10,642 nt of DNA from Candidatus Woesearchaeota archaeon CG08_land_8_20_14_0_20_47_9 (GTDB lineage Archaea; Nanobdellota; Nanobdellia; Woesearchaeales; CG1-02-47-18), in contig PEYS01000192.1 of the NCBI GenBank assembly GCA_002763335.1, forward strand, positions 1 through 10,642, read 5' to 3'. A program made the translations under genes and the position numbers. Every line of letters begins with the position of its first letter. Position 1 is the stretch's first letter. This document shows, one piece after another, positions 1-4,829 of the stretch. The notes beneath the pieces were generated by a model. It was not told where the DNA came from. It saw only the letters and a program-made list of their open reading frames with translations, and did no database searches.

Positions 1-2
1 GA

Positions 3-185
3 AAGGGCTGGAACCAGCGCATGCACATATTCTTTGCCAATGAATGGGAAGGCGAGCCTTCAAAGGCGAAGCCGAGTGCAGTCAAGATTTTCTTGCCCAC
101 AAGCCATGCACATTACAGTACTCCCTTGCTGAGATCTTCTCTGCCTTTATCTGGAACTCTGCCTCTGGAGCCTCGCCTGGCTTGA
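3..185 (+). pseudogene. NUDIX (MutT-like) hydrolase, truncated C-terminal fragment
   Basis: The frame is open from base 3 (it begins outside the window) to a TGA at 183-185. The first residues, KGWNQRMHIFFANEWEGEP, resemble the strand just before the end of MutT/NUDIX hydrolases, where an N-Q-x-x-H-V-F stretch and a WEGEP stretch are normally followed by an E-x-x-E-M-x-P-x-W-F segment. Here that expected continuation is missing. From base 51 the frame enters a copy of the palindromic repeat and then runs antisense through the superoxide reductase gene, so the residues after GEP are unlikely to be native. I read it as a gene that lost its 3' end at the repeat; a short but functional tail is possible. 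The catalytic Nudix box would lie upstream of the window, so the family call rests on about 19 residues. Confidence 0.45.
51..94. repeat. Half copy of the gene-boundary palindrome (loop plus one arm)
   Basis: Bases 51-91 match 2609-2649 almost exactly: the loop module GGCGAGCCTTCAAAGGCGAA and then an arm, GCAGTCAAGATTTTC at 78-92. The complementary left arm seen in the full copy at 2591-2605 is absent; its place is taken by NUDIX-like coding sequence. The arm carries the stop codon (82-84) and last codons of the superoxide reductase gene on the minus strand. Confidence 0.75.
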
Positions 186-462
186 GGAATTTCCTGCAGG
201 ACCTGCCATCAGCAATAACCTCAATCCATTCGATGTAGTGCTTCTCCTCCATCGGATGCGGGACTGAGCCTATCTTTACCTTAACACCAGCTCCTGTTTT
301 CTCTATTATTGGCACGTGCTTCTCCTTCCCCTGGTCAGCGGTCTTCTCCTTCAGCAGCTCCATTGGCTGGCCGCAGCATACTAGCTCGCCAACCCCTGTA
401 TGCAGAACCTCCACAATATTCCCGCATATGTTGCACCTGTAGACCTGTTTTAATTCTGTCAT
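82..462 (-). CDS. Superoxide reductase (desulfoferrodoxin, 2Fe type)
   Basis: This enzyme reduces superoxide to hydrogen peroxide without making oxygen, a cytoplasmic defence typical of anaerobes. With the start at 462 the protein has 126 residues, the usual length. The N-terminal desulforedoxin-like domain has the four cysteines of the rubredoxin-type iron centre (C10, C13, C29, C30). The catalytic domain has E47-K48 followed by H49, and H69, H75, C116 and H119 as ligands of the His4Cys iron site, in the classical spacing. An upstream ATG at 501 is in frame, but the family N-terminus begins at MTELKQVYRC and a strong Shine-Dalgarno site (AGAGGTGA, 475-468) lies just before it. ATG 465 is possible but only 2 bases from that site. 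The last codons and the stop are inside a repeat arm. It is divergent from aRF1. Confidence 0.96.
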   Translation of the reverse strand: MTELKQVYRCNICGNIVEVLHTGVGELVCCGQPMELLKEKTADQGKEKHVPIIEKTGAGVKVKIGSVPHPMEEKHYIEWIEVIADGRSCRKFLKPGEAPEAEFQIKAEKISAREYCNVHGLWARKS

Positions 463-467
463 CATGT

Positions 468-475
468 TCACCTCT
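468..475 (-). promoter_or_regulatory. Shine-Dalgarno site of superoxide reductase
   Basis: On the minus strand this reads AGAGGTGA, 5 bases before ATG 462. It decides the start against the in-frame ATG at 501. Confidence 0.75.
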
Positions 476-520
476 ATCAAAGCCAATAATAATCCGTCCA
501 TCAGCAGGTTATTCAGAGCC

Positions 521-531
521 TTTTTATAAAG
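521..531 (-). promoter_or_regulatory. TATA box for superoxide reductase
   Basis: The minus strand reads CTTTATAAAAA. Transcription starting about 26 bases downstream would give a leader of roughly 35 bases that includes the Shine-Dalgarno site. The palindrome at 537-594 begins just upstream. Confidence 0.6.
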
Positions 532-536
532 TTAAT

Positions 537-594
537 GAAAACTTTGAATAGACTCGGCTTCGCCTTGCGGCTCGCCTCGCTATTCAAAGTTTTC
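537..594. repeat. Gene-boundary palindrome, full copy (15-bp arms)
   Basis: The arms GAAAACTTTGAATAG (537-551) and CTATTCAAAGTTTTC (580-594) are perfectly complementary. The 28-base loop is the reverse complement form of the GGCGAGCC/GGCGAAGCC loop at 2606-2635. The right arm is followed by TTATGTCTAGA, a shortened form of the tail seen after other copies. It lies between divergent promoters, so it does not end a visible gene. Confidence 0.9.
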
Positions 595-651
595 TTATGT
601 CTAGACCGCTACTTTATGATGCAAGCTTAATTGATGCTCCTTTTTTTGCAT

Positions 652-669
652 CCTCTCATATCAGAGAGG
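652..669. repeat. Small palindrome, 6-bp arms
   Basis: CCTCTC (652-657) pairs with GAGAGG (664-669) over a 6-base loop. It lies between the two large palindromes of this divergent region. No gene is visible between 595 and 705. Confidence 0.5.
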
Positions 670-679
670 GCGTGTTTAT

Positions 680-706
680 TTTTGTCTTTATACAAATAAG
701 ACAAAA
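680..706. repeat. Small palindrome, 9-bp arms
   Basis: TTTTGTCTT (680-688) pairs with AAGACAAAA (698-706) around an AT-rich 9-base loop, abutting the large palindrome that starts at 706. It could be an operator, a small RNA stem or a repeat remnant. Confidence 0.55.
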
Positions 707-763
707 GAGGGATTTGAACACTGAGCCGAGCCATAAGCGAGGCGAATGTGTTCAAATCCCTCT
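706..763. repeat. Gene-boundary palindrome, full copy (16-bp arms)
   Basis: AGAGGGATTTGAACAC (706-721) and GTGTTCAAATCCCTCT (748-763) are perfectly complementary around a 26-base loop containing GAGCCGAGCC and GAGGCGAA modules. Compared with the copy at 537 the arm sequence differs but complementarity is kept. It ends 8 bases before the aRF1 TATA box. Confidence 0.9.
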
Positions 764-770
764 GACCAAA

Positions 771-781
771 TCTTTTTATAG
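771..781 (+). promoter_or_regulatory. TATA box for aRF1 operon
   Basis: TCTTTTTATAG is centred about 28 bases before the ATG at 805, so the transcript is probably leaderless or nearly so. No Shine-Dalgarno site is visible before the ATG. Confidence 0.65.
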
Positions 782-804
782 TATCCTCATTTCTCGAATT
801 CATC

Positions 805-1905
805 ATGGTGATAACAGCTGTCCAGAGGTTTAAGCTCAAGGGCTTTATTGAGGAGCTCTCAAACTACCGAGGCAGGCATACTGAGCTCGTCTCTGTATAC
901 GTGCCTTCAGGTTATGACCTGAACAAGATAACAAGCCATCTTGCTCAGGAACAGGGGACTGCAACCAACATCAAGTCTACAAGCACGAGAAAGAATGTTA
1001 TTGATGCTCTTGAGAAGATGCTCCAGCACCTGAAGCTATTCAAGCAGACACCTGAGCATGGACTGGCTGCCTTCTCAGGCAACGTGGCTGAGCGCGAGGG
1101 CATGTCCGATGTCAGGGTCTGGAGTGTCGAGCCCCCAGTGCCCCTGAAGACCAGGATTTACCGCTGTGACAAGGCCTTTGTTCTAGAGCCGCTACAGGAG
1201 ATGCTTGAGACAAGGGATGTTTATGGCCTGGTGGTTATGGACAGGCGCGAGGGCAACATATCCCTTTTGAAGGGCAAGTCCATAATACCATTGGCAAAGT
1301 CAACGTCAAACGTGCCTGGGAAGACCAGGGCAGGGGGACAGAGCTCACAGCGTTACGCCAGGATACGCGAAGGAGCAGCTAAGGAGTTCTACAGCAGGCT
1401 TGGAGAGCATATGAAGGAGGAGTTTATCAACAATCGCGAGATCAAGGGCATCATTGTTGGCGGCCCAGGACCTACAAAGTACGACTTTGTAAACGGCAAT
1501 TACATAACGAATGAGGTTAAGAAAAAGATTATCGGCATCAAGGACATCTCCTATACTGGGGATTTTGGTCTTAATGAGCTTGTTGACATAAGTCAGGACA
1601 TCCTCGCCAATGAGGAGATCACAGCTGAGAAGCAGATTGTCAACAGGTTTCTAGAAACACTTGCAAAGAATCCCGGCATGGCTGCTTATGGCGAGGCCCA
1701 TGTAAGGGCAGTGCTCTCAATGGGGGCTGTGGAGACACTACTCCTGTCCGAAGGCATTAACCCCAAAGTGTTAAAGGAGCTTGAGGAGGAGGCAGAGAGG
1801 ACAGGGAGCTGTGTTGAGATTATATCTGTAGAGACCAAGGAGGGGGCGCAGCTGCGCGACATTGGAGGCATAGCAGCCATACTACGCTACGAGGTCAGCC
1901 AATGA
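805..1905 (+). CDS. prf1: Archaeal peptide chain release factor aRF1, without mini-domain
   Basis: It recognises all three stop codons in the ribosomal A site and triggers peptide release. Domain 1 carries NIKS at residues 55-58 and the Y-x-C-x-x-x-F motif (YRCDKAF, 119-125), both used in stop-codon decoding. Domain 2 carries GGQ at 177-179, which reaches the peptidyl transferase centre. Domain 3 ends with EIISVETKEG and GGIAAILRY as in the family. At 366 residues it is about 40-50 shorter than the usual archaeal protein. The gap falls in domain 3 between VETLLLSEGI (about 309-318) and LKELEEEAERTGS, where other archaea have the cysteine-containing mini-domain; none of its CxxC pairs are present. 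The stop overlaps the next gene by four bases (ATGA), so the two are cotranscribed. Confidence 0.96.
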   Translation: MVITAVQRFKLKGFIEELSNYRGRHTELVSVYVPSGYDLNKITSHLAQEQGTATNIKSTSTRKNVIDALEKMLQHLKLFKQTPEHGLAAFSGNVAEREGMSDVRVWSVEPPVPLKTRIYRCDKAFVLEPLQEMLETRDVYGLVVMDRREGNISLLKGKSIIPLAKSTSNVPGKTRAGGQSSQRYARIREGAAKEFYSRLGEHMKEEFINNREIKGIIVGGPGPTKYDFVNGNYITNEVKKKIIGIKDISYTGDFGLNELVDISQDILANEEITAEKQIVNRFLETLAKNPGMAAYGEAHVRAVLSMGAVETLLLSEGINPKVLKELEEEAERTGSCVEIISVETKEGAQLRDIGGIAAILRYEVSQ

Positions 1906-2555
1906 TAGAGGAGGCCTGGAAAAGTCTTTACCCTAATGAGGGTTTTAACTTCAGACCCAACATAAGCTATTCCTCACGCCTTAAGGAGTACAACGCCACT
2001 CTGCAGAAGCGCGGTAGCGAGCTTAAACTTAAGCTAAGCAGCAGCTGGAGGGATGTCAGCAGGGAGATTGTAATTGGCTTGATTCAGGGCCTTATCATAA
2101 GGTTGTTCAGGGACAAGCATGCTGAGAGGACGCTTAACATGGAGCTCTACGACGCCTTCATAAAGAACATTCCCCTCGCTAACAGCCTGCCAGAGTGCGA
2201 TGCGAGACTGGAGCAGGTATTTAACAGGGTTAACAGCAGCTACTTTATGGGGGCTGTGCAGAAGCCAAACCTGGCATGGGGCAGGCTGAGCTCAACAAAG
2301 CTTGCAAGCTATGATTTCCACACTGACACTATAACTGTGAGCAGCCTCTTCATTGATGCTGATCTGATAGTGCTGGAGTACCTCATCTTTCATGAACTCC
2401 TGCATAAGAAGCTTAAGTTCACCTCTTCAAGGCTCAGAAGCCTGCATCACAGCAGCAGGTTTAAAAAACTCGAGCAGGACTTTAAGGGCATTGCCAAGGC
2501 TGAACAAATAATAAGGATGATAGTCAGAAAGAATAGGAGAGTGGGCTTTGGCTAA
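1902..2555 (+). CDS. SprT-like / YgjP-type zinc metallopeptidase domain protein
   Basis: This 217-residue protein has a probable zinc peptidase site: FHELLHKKL, with HELLH at residues 164-168, and a third ligand from the HH pair at 182-183 in LHHSSRFKKLE. A zincin motif followed about 15 residues later by H-x-x-x-F is typical of the SprT/YgjP/WLM group, known for DNA-protein crosslink or metal-dependent proteolysis. The substrate here cannot be read from sequence. The N-terminal 100 residues are basic and helical and I do not recognise them. The start overlaps the aRF1 stop (ATGA), with GAGGT at 1891-1895 as ribosome site, so translation is probably coupled to aRF1. The final codons and the TAA lie in a 9-bp hairpin. 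Confidence 0.75.
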   Translation: MIEEAWKSLYPNEGFNFRPNISYSSRLKEYNATLQKRGSELKLKLSSSWRDVSREIVIGLIQGLIIRLFRDKHAERTLNMELYDAFIKNIPLANSLPECDARLEQVFNRVNSSYFMGAVQKPNLAWGRLSSTKLASYDFHTDTITVSSLFIDADLIVLEYLIFHELLHKKLKFTSSRLRSLHHSSRFKKLEQDFKGIAKAEQIIRMIVRKNRRVGFG

Positions 2556-2564
2556 CCAAAGCCC
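2543..2564 (+). repeat. Hairpin spanning the peptidase stop codon
   Basis: GGGCTTTGG (2543-2551) pairs with CCAAAGCCC (2556-2564); the loop CTAA includes the TAA stop. The arm resembles the GGGCTTTGA arm of the boundary palindromes and is followed by the shared 26-base tail, so it may act in 3'-end formation. Confidence 0.7.
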
Positions 2565-2582
2565 TCTGATGTCATTCGTGTC
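2557..2582 (+). repeat. 26-base gene-end tail, copy 1
   Basis: It begins CAAAGCCCTCTGATGTCA and ends TTCGTGTC. It matches 8240-8265 and the reverse complement of 4351-4376 with one or two substitutions. In all three cases it follows directly on the end of a protein gene in the same orientation. Confidence 0.8.
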
Positions 2583-2590
2583 AAGACGTT

Positions 2591-2650
2591 GAAAACTTTG
2601 ACTACCGAGGCGAGCCTTCAAAGGCGAAGCCGAGTGTAGTCAAAGTTTTC
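2591..2650. repeat. Gene-boundary palindrome, full copy (15-bp arms)
   Basis: GAAAACTTTGACTAC (2591-2605) and GTAGTCAAAGTTTTC (2636-2650) pair perfectly. The 30-base loop holds GGCGAGCC and GGCGAAGCC. It lies between two converging genes, and its last base is part of the aEF1-beta stop codon, so it could serve as a two-way 3' boundary. Confidence 0.92.
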
Positions 2651-2925
2651 TAGCCGATAGCCCTTCTGAGGTCAGTTACCTCTGCGCTGCTCACTCCCTT
2701 AATGGCTGCGATCTTCTTTTCTAGCTTCTCAGTGCTTCCGAGCTTCTCATCCACTGAGAACATAAGCATTATAGCCTTTAAGCCAAATGCCACCTCATTT
2801 AGCTCTGCCTTACACCCCCTACCGCCGAATTCAGTTACAATCTCCACAGCCCTTTTCTTTATTGGCTCAAGATTTATCTCAACGCCCTCAGGCATTATCC
2901 TCAGCGTCACAATCATTACACCCAT
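2650..2925 (-). CDS. ef1b: Elongation factor aEF1-beta (nucleotide exchange factor of aEF1-alpha)
   Basis: It promotes GDP/GTP exchange on aEF1-alpha during elongation. The protein, 91 residues from the ATG at 2925, begins MGVMIVTLRIMPEGVEINL, the standard archaeal start, and ends in the ferredoxin-like fold segment GVSSAEVTDLRRAIG with the AFGLKA strand in the middle (around residues 49-54). An in-frame ATG at 2976 would add 17 residues but lies inside the upstream zinc-ribbon gene and has no family support. The stop of that gene is 19 bases upstream, giving the conserved archaeal pair of zinc-ribbon protein and aEF1-beta in one operon. The TAG stop touches the palindrome at 2591-2650. Confidence 0.95.
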   Translation of the reverse strand: MGVMIVTLRIMPEGVEINLEPIKKRAVEIVTEFGGRGCKAELNEVAFGLKAIMLMFSVDEKLGSTEKLEKKIAAIKGVSSAEVTDLRRAIG

Positions 2926-2944
2926 GCTGACACCACTATCCTCA

Positions 2945-3124
2945 CTAGTTTGGTCCGGAGAAGCCGCATAAGGCACATGTGTACCTCGCAGCTGTCCTTC
3001 TGCAGTTCTTGCATCTTACAATCTCGCTCTTACCGCAGTTAGGGCACATAAAGCGCGCAACACCACTAGAGTTTGTTATCCTCTCCTTACATGAAATGCA
3101 TACTATCTCATCTTCCTTTGCCAT
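2945..3124 (-). CDS. Small zinc-ribbon protein (COG2888 family), aEF1-beta partner
   Basis: This 59-residue protein has eight cysteines in four CxxC pairs: C9/C12, C27/C30, C38/C41 and C50/C53, enough for two zinc sites. This pattern and a position just before aEF1-beta are typical of the archaeal zinc-ribbon RNA-binding family that includes the haloarchaeal two-zinc-finger microprotein HVO_2753. Its molecular role is not settled; a link to the ribosome or RNA is suggested by composition (basic residues around C38-R47) and context. The start ATG at 3124 has GGAGTGA 4 bases upstream. That site is one half of a 7-bp dyad (3129-3149). It is divergent from DUF99 across a 343-base gap. Confidence 0.9.
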   Translation of the reverse strand: MAKEDEIVCISCKERITNSSGVARFMCPNCGKSEIVRCKNCRRTAARYTCALCGFSGPN

Positions 3125-3128
3125 GGTC

Positions 3129-3149
3129 TCACTCCTGGCTTGGGAGTGA
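3129..3149 (-). promoter_or_regulatory. Dyad overlapping the ribosome site of the zinc-ribbon gene
   Basis: TCACTCC (3129-3135) and GGAGTGA (3143-3149) are complementary around a 7-base spacer. Read on the minus strand the downstream half is the Shine-Dalgarno GGAGTGA. The TATA-like box nearby predicts a start of transcription inside this dyad, so it may be an operator or, if the transcript starts further upstream, a hairpin hiding the ribosome site. Confidence 0.4.
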
Positions 3150-3155
3150 AGAGTC

Positions 3156-3166
3156 TATTTAAAAAG
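3156..3166 (-). promoter_or_regulatory. TATA box for zinc-ribbon / aEF1-beta operon
   Basis: The minus strand reads CTTTTTAAATA. Its spacing predicts a leader of about 10 bases carrying the Shine-Dalgarno site. Confidence 0.6.
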
Positions 3167-3250
3167 GTTTGTGTGGCAGGTTAAGAAGTCTGCTGGACTG
3201 TTAGTATGGGCGCACAGAACTTACTTTCTGTCCCACACCCTTGACAGGCA

Positions 3251-3262
3251 AAAAACATTTAT
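3251..3262 (+). promoter_or_regulatory. TATA-like box ahead of the nested palindrome
   Basis: AAAAACATTTAT lies just before the palindrome at 3263-3451. A start about 26 bases downstream would give DUF99 a structured leader of roughly 180 bases. A second TATA-like stretch, TTTATAA at 3454-3460, is only about 12 bases from the DUF99 ATG and is too close for an archaeal promoter of that start. Confidence 0.4.
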
Positions 3263-3451
3263 AGAGGGCTTTGAATAACCCCTATAGGGGTTAGTCAAAA
3301 GCTCGCCCGCACAAAGCAAGCTGGGGGCATGCTCGCTCCTCGCAAGATGGGCGAGCTTCTTGCAGCAAGGCGAGCTTTTGACTGCCGAATGGAACCAGTG
3401 TGTTCACCACCAGTGAACACACTGGTGGAATGACTGCAGTCAAAGCCCTCT
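3263..3451. repeat. Large nested palindrome (four sets of arms)
   Basis: Outer arms are AGAGGGCTTTGA (3263-3274) and TCAAAGCCCTCT (3440-3451). Inside, in order, are: an 18-base perfect palindrome centred on TATA (3276-3293); 15-bp arms AGTCAAAAGCTCGCC (3293-3307) and GGCGAGCTTTTGACT (3369-3383) around a 61-base GC-rich loop; and 13-bp arms CCAGTGTGTTCAC (3395-3407) and GTGAACACACTGG (3413-3425). In addition TTTGACTGC (3377-3385) can pair with GCAGTCAAA (3436-3444), which competes with the second set. It fills most of the 343-base gap between the zinc-ribbon gene and DUF99; no ORF is credible there. Confidence 0.9.
3375..3438 (+). repeat. 64-base structured repeat, copy 1
   Basis: It matches the reverse complement of 8275-8338 over 64 bases with no gaps and 5 substitutions. 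One pair of changes in the 13-bp stem is compensatory (G-C here, A-T in the other copy). Confidence 0.88.
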
Positions 3452-3467
3452 AATTTATAACCGCACC

Positions 3468-4031
3468 ATGGCAAAATCAGAGATAAGGCTGATAGGCATT
3501 GATGACGCCCCCTTTGACAAATTCAGGGCAAGGGAGACTAGGGTGATCGCCACCTTCTTTAGGGGAGGCAGCTCAATGGATGGCCTGCTCTGCACAACAG
3601 TTGCTGTTGATGGCGATGATGCCACTTCCAAGATTGCAGCGATGATAAAGAGGAGCCGCTTCATGCCGCAGCTGCAAGCGATCCTCACTGATGGAATAGC
3701 TGTTGGGGGCTTTAATATCATTGACATAAAAAAGCTCTCTGGAGAGTTGAAAATCCCTGTCATTGCAGTCATGCGGGCATACCCTGACAAGCCTGAGATG
3801 GAGAAGGCGCTGCGAAAGTTAGGTAAGGATGACAAAATAGCCCTGCTCAGGTCAGCAGGCAGAATAAGGAAATCAAGGCATCTTTACGTGCAGTACAAGG
3901 GCACAACCAAGGGCTTTGTGGATGAGGTTATAAGGATAAGCTGCACAAGGTCAGACATACCAGAGCCATTAAGACTGGCGCATATAATAGCATCAGGAAT
4001 TGTGTTTGGGGAGAGCAGGGGGAAGGCCTGA
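3468..4031 (+). CDS. DUF99 family protein (endonuclease V-like fold)
   Basis: This 187-residue protein is a full-length DUF99 (COG1628) member. Visible family signatures are GIDDAPF at residues 10-16, VDGDDAT near 48, LTDGIAVGGFN at 73-83, PVIAVMRAYPD near 97-107, and IPEPLRLAHIIASG near the C-terminus. DUF99 is related to endonuclease V, which cuts next to deoxyinosine. The conserved aspartates (D12/D13, D75) sit where metal ligands would be expected, but the activity of DUF99 itself is not established to my knowledge. The start is fixed by the family N-terminus. It converges on a small ORF 5 bases downstream and is the only transcription-unit end here without a palindrome. Confidence 0.9.
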   Translation: MAKSEIRLIGIDDAPFDKFRARETRVIATFFRGGSSMDGLLCTTVAVDGDDATSKIAAMIKRSRFMPQLQAILTDGIAVGGFNIIDIKKLSGELKIPVIAVMRAYPDKPEMEKALRKLGKDDKIALLRSAGRIRKSRHLYVQYKGTTKGFVDEVIRISCTRSDIPEPLRLAHIIASGIVFGESRGKA

Positions 4032-4036
4032 AAAGA

Positions 4037-4231
4037 TTATTCCTCGAAACCTGAAGGTTCTGCTAAATCTGCTGCTACGTCTTCTAAGCTCTTACATGCA
4101 GCAGCATATAATTCAGCCCCCGTTTCCAACTTCTGTTTCCACCAATCATTAACTTTGTCAGGGGTTGAATCTCTTTCTGCCGCTTGCAACACAGCTAACG
4201 TCTCAATTAATAAATTTTTCCAATTAATCAT
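4037..4231 (-). CDS. Small hypothetical acidic protein, 64 aa
   Basis: I do not recognise this ORF. It reads MINWKNLLIETLAVLQ at the start, then helix-forming stretches rich in Ala, Glu and Lys (DKVNDWWKQKLETG) and an acidic end (EPSGFEE). There is no signal peptide, no cysteine pair and no membrane segment. Its DNA looks more AT-rich than neighbouring genes and lacks their G-rich codon bias. A TATA-like box at 4270-4284 on the minus strand is at a plausible distance, but no Shine-Dalgarno site is obvious. It ends 5 bases from DUF99 on the opposite strand. It may be a lineage-specific or acquired gene; a chance ORF cannot be excluded. Confidence 0.45.
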   Translation of the reverse strand: MINWKNLLIETLAVLQAAERDSTPDKVNDWWKQKLETGAELYAAACKSLEDVAADLAEPSGFEE

Positions 4232-4269
4232 TTAACAGTAGCTAAATACATAATATTGCCTTGTTCACC

Positions 4270-4284
4270 ATTTTTATATGTGGT
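4270..4284 (-). promoter_or_regulatory. TATA-like box for the small ORF
   Basis: The minus strand reads CCACATATAAAAATG. It predicts transcription starting some 15 bases before ATG 4231. Confidence 0.4.
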
Positions 4285-4350
4285 CATTCCATCCTCTTGT
4301 TTTTGCGTGCCAAGTTCGTTTTTCTTATGTCGCTTCTGCTTTTCGCTCTT

Positions 4351-4376
4351 GACACAAATGACGTCAGAGGGCTTTG
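4351..4376 (-). repeat. 26-base gene-end tail, copy 2
   Basis: On the minus strand it begins CAAAGCCCTCTGACGTCA and ends TTTGTGTC. It follows the acylphosphatase gene in the same orientation as the copies after the peptidase and STT3 genes. Confidence 0.8.
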
Positions 4377-4419
4377 AACCCGATGGCGAGTTAGGAAGTC
4401 GAGGTGTTCAAAACCCTCT
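4366..4419. repeat. Gene-boundary palindrome (14-bp arms, one mismatch)
   Basis: AGAGGGCTTTGAAC (4366-4379) and GTTCAAAACCCTCT (4406-4419) pair except for one position. The right arm contains the acylphosphatase stop codon (4408-4410) and last three codons. The minus-strand loop begins ACCTCGACTTC, shared with the half element at 10524. Confidence 0.85.
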
Positions 4420-4704
4420 CACATAAAACCCGTCTTCATCCTCATCAGAGCTGCATTCAGCAGGGTCAGCAGCGCTCTCCTTAAAGCCTTCAATGTGCGT
4501 CATAAGGGGCCCTCTCCTGCACTCCTTTATAAACGAGTTAACGGCCTTTTCATCGCCTAGGGCTAAAATCTCAAGGCTTCCATCTCGCCTGTTCCTCACA
4601 TAGCCCTTAATGCTCAGGCAATCAGCACGCTGCCTTGCAAACTCCCTGAAGCCAACGCCTTGAACCTTGCCTGTGATGACCAAGCGTACGCATTTATCTG
4701 GCAT
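4408..4704 (-). CDS. acyP: Acylphosphatase
   Basis: This small cytoplasmic enzyme hydrolyses acyl phosphates such as carbamoyl or acetyl phosphate. The 98-residue protein has the signature GKVQGVGFRE at residues 12-21 with phosphate-binding R20, and GYVRNRRDGSLEI with catalytic N38. The last strand is replaced by a longer acidic stretch (SSDEDEDG, about 85-92) before FYVRGF, making it slightly longer than the usual 90 residues. A TATA-like box lies about 28 bases before the ATG, so the message is probably leaderless. The promoter is back to back with that of STT3. The last codons and stop are built from the right arm of the palindrome at 4366-4419. Confidence 0.95.
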   Translation of the reverse strand: MPDKCVRLVITGKVQGVGFREFARQRADCLSIKGYVRNRRDGSLEILALGDEKAVNSFIKECRRGPLMTHIEGFKESAADPAECSSDEDEDGFYVRGF

Positions 4705-4727
4705 GATCTATGAGGTGTTAAAAGAAA

Positions 4728-4736
4728 TATTTAAAT
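4728..4736 (-). promoter_or_regulatory. TATA box for acylphosphatase
   Basis: The minus strand reads ATTTAAATA, about 28 bases before ATG 4704. No Shine-Dalgarno site is present, which fits a leaderless transcript. Confidence 0.6.
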
Positions 4737-4797
4737 GCATTGAATGAAACTGGCGGGCTTGCTTTGAGTACACCAGCGGAATGACCGCATTCAAAAA
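4737..4797. repeat. Degenerate third copy of the structured repeat
   Basis: The right part, ACACCAGCGGAATGACCGCA followed by TTCAAA, aligns with ACACTGGTGGAATGACTGCA and GTCAAA at 3419-3444. The left part (TGCATTGAATGAAACTGG) resembles TGCCGAATGGAACCAG at 3383-3398. Remaining outer arms are TTGAATG (4740-4746) and CATTCAA (4788-4794). It sits between the two divergent TATA boxes. Confidence 0.6.
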
Positions 4798-4807
4798 TTA
4801 TATAAAC
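4798..4807 (+). promoter_or_regulatory. TATA box for STT3-FKBP
   Basis: TTATATAAAC is centred about 27 bases before ATG 4830 and no Shine-Dalgarno site follows, so the transcript is probably leaderless. Confidence 0.65.
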
Positions 4808-4829
4808 TGCCTGCTTCTCCCCCTCACGA

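Noticed and set aside
537..594. Bacterial-style Rho-independent terminator
   Set aside because: The genome is archaeal and the element lies between divergent promoters with no gene ending there; the T-run is short and inside the arm rather than after it.
597..833. Plus-strand ORF of 78 residues before aRF1
   Set aside because: It runs through both small dyads, the 706-763 palindrome and the aRF1 TATA box, and overlaps the aRF1 start in another frame, so it is not a plausible gene.
2926..2976. Longer aEF1-beta start at 2976
   Set aside because: The extra 17 residues overlap the zinc-ribbon gene and do not resemble the family; the conserved N-terminus starts at 2925.
3263..3451. CRISPR array or riboswitch of a known class
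   Set aside because: There is no regular direct repeat with spacers, and no conserved core of a known riboswitch is recognisable; the structure is made of inverted repeats shared with other gaps.
3454..3460. TATA box for DUF99
   Set aside because: TTTATAA is only about 12 bases before the ATG; the predicted start of transcription would fall inside the coding sequence, and no family-supported later start exists.
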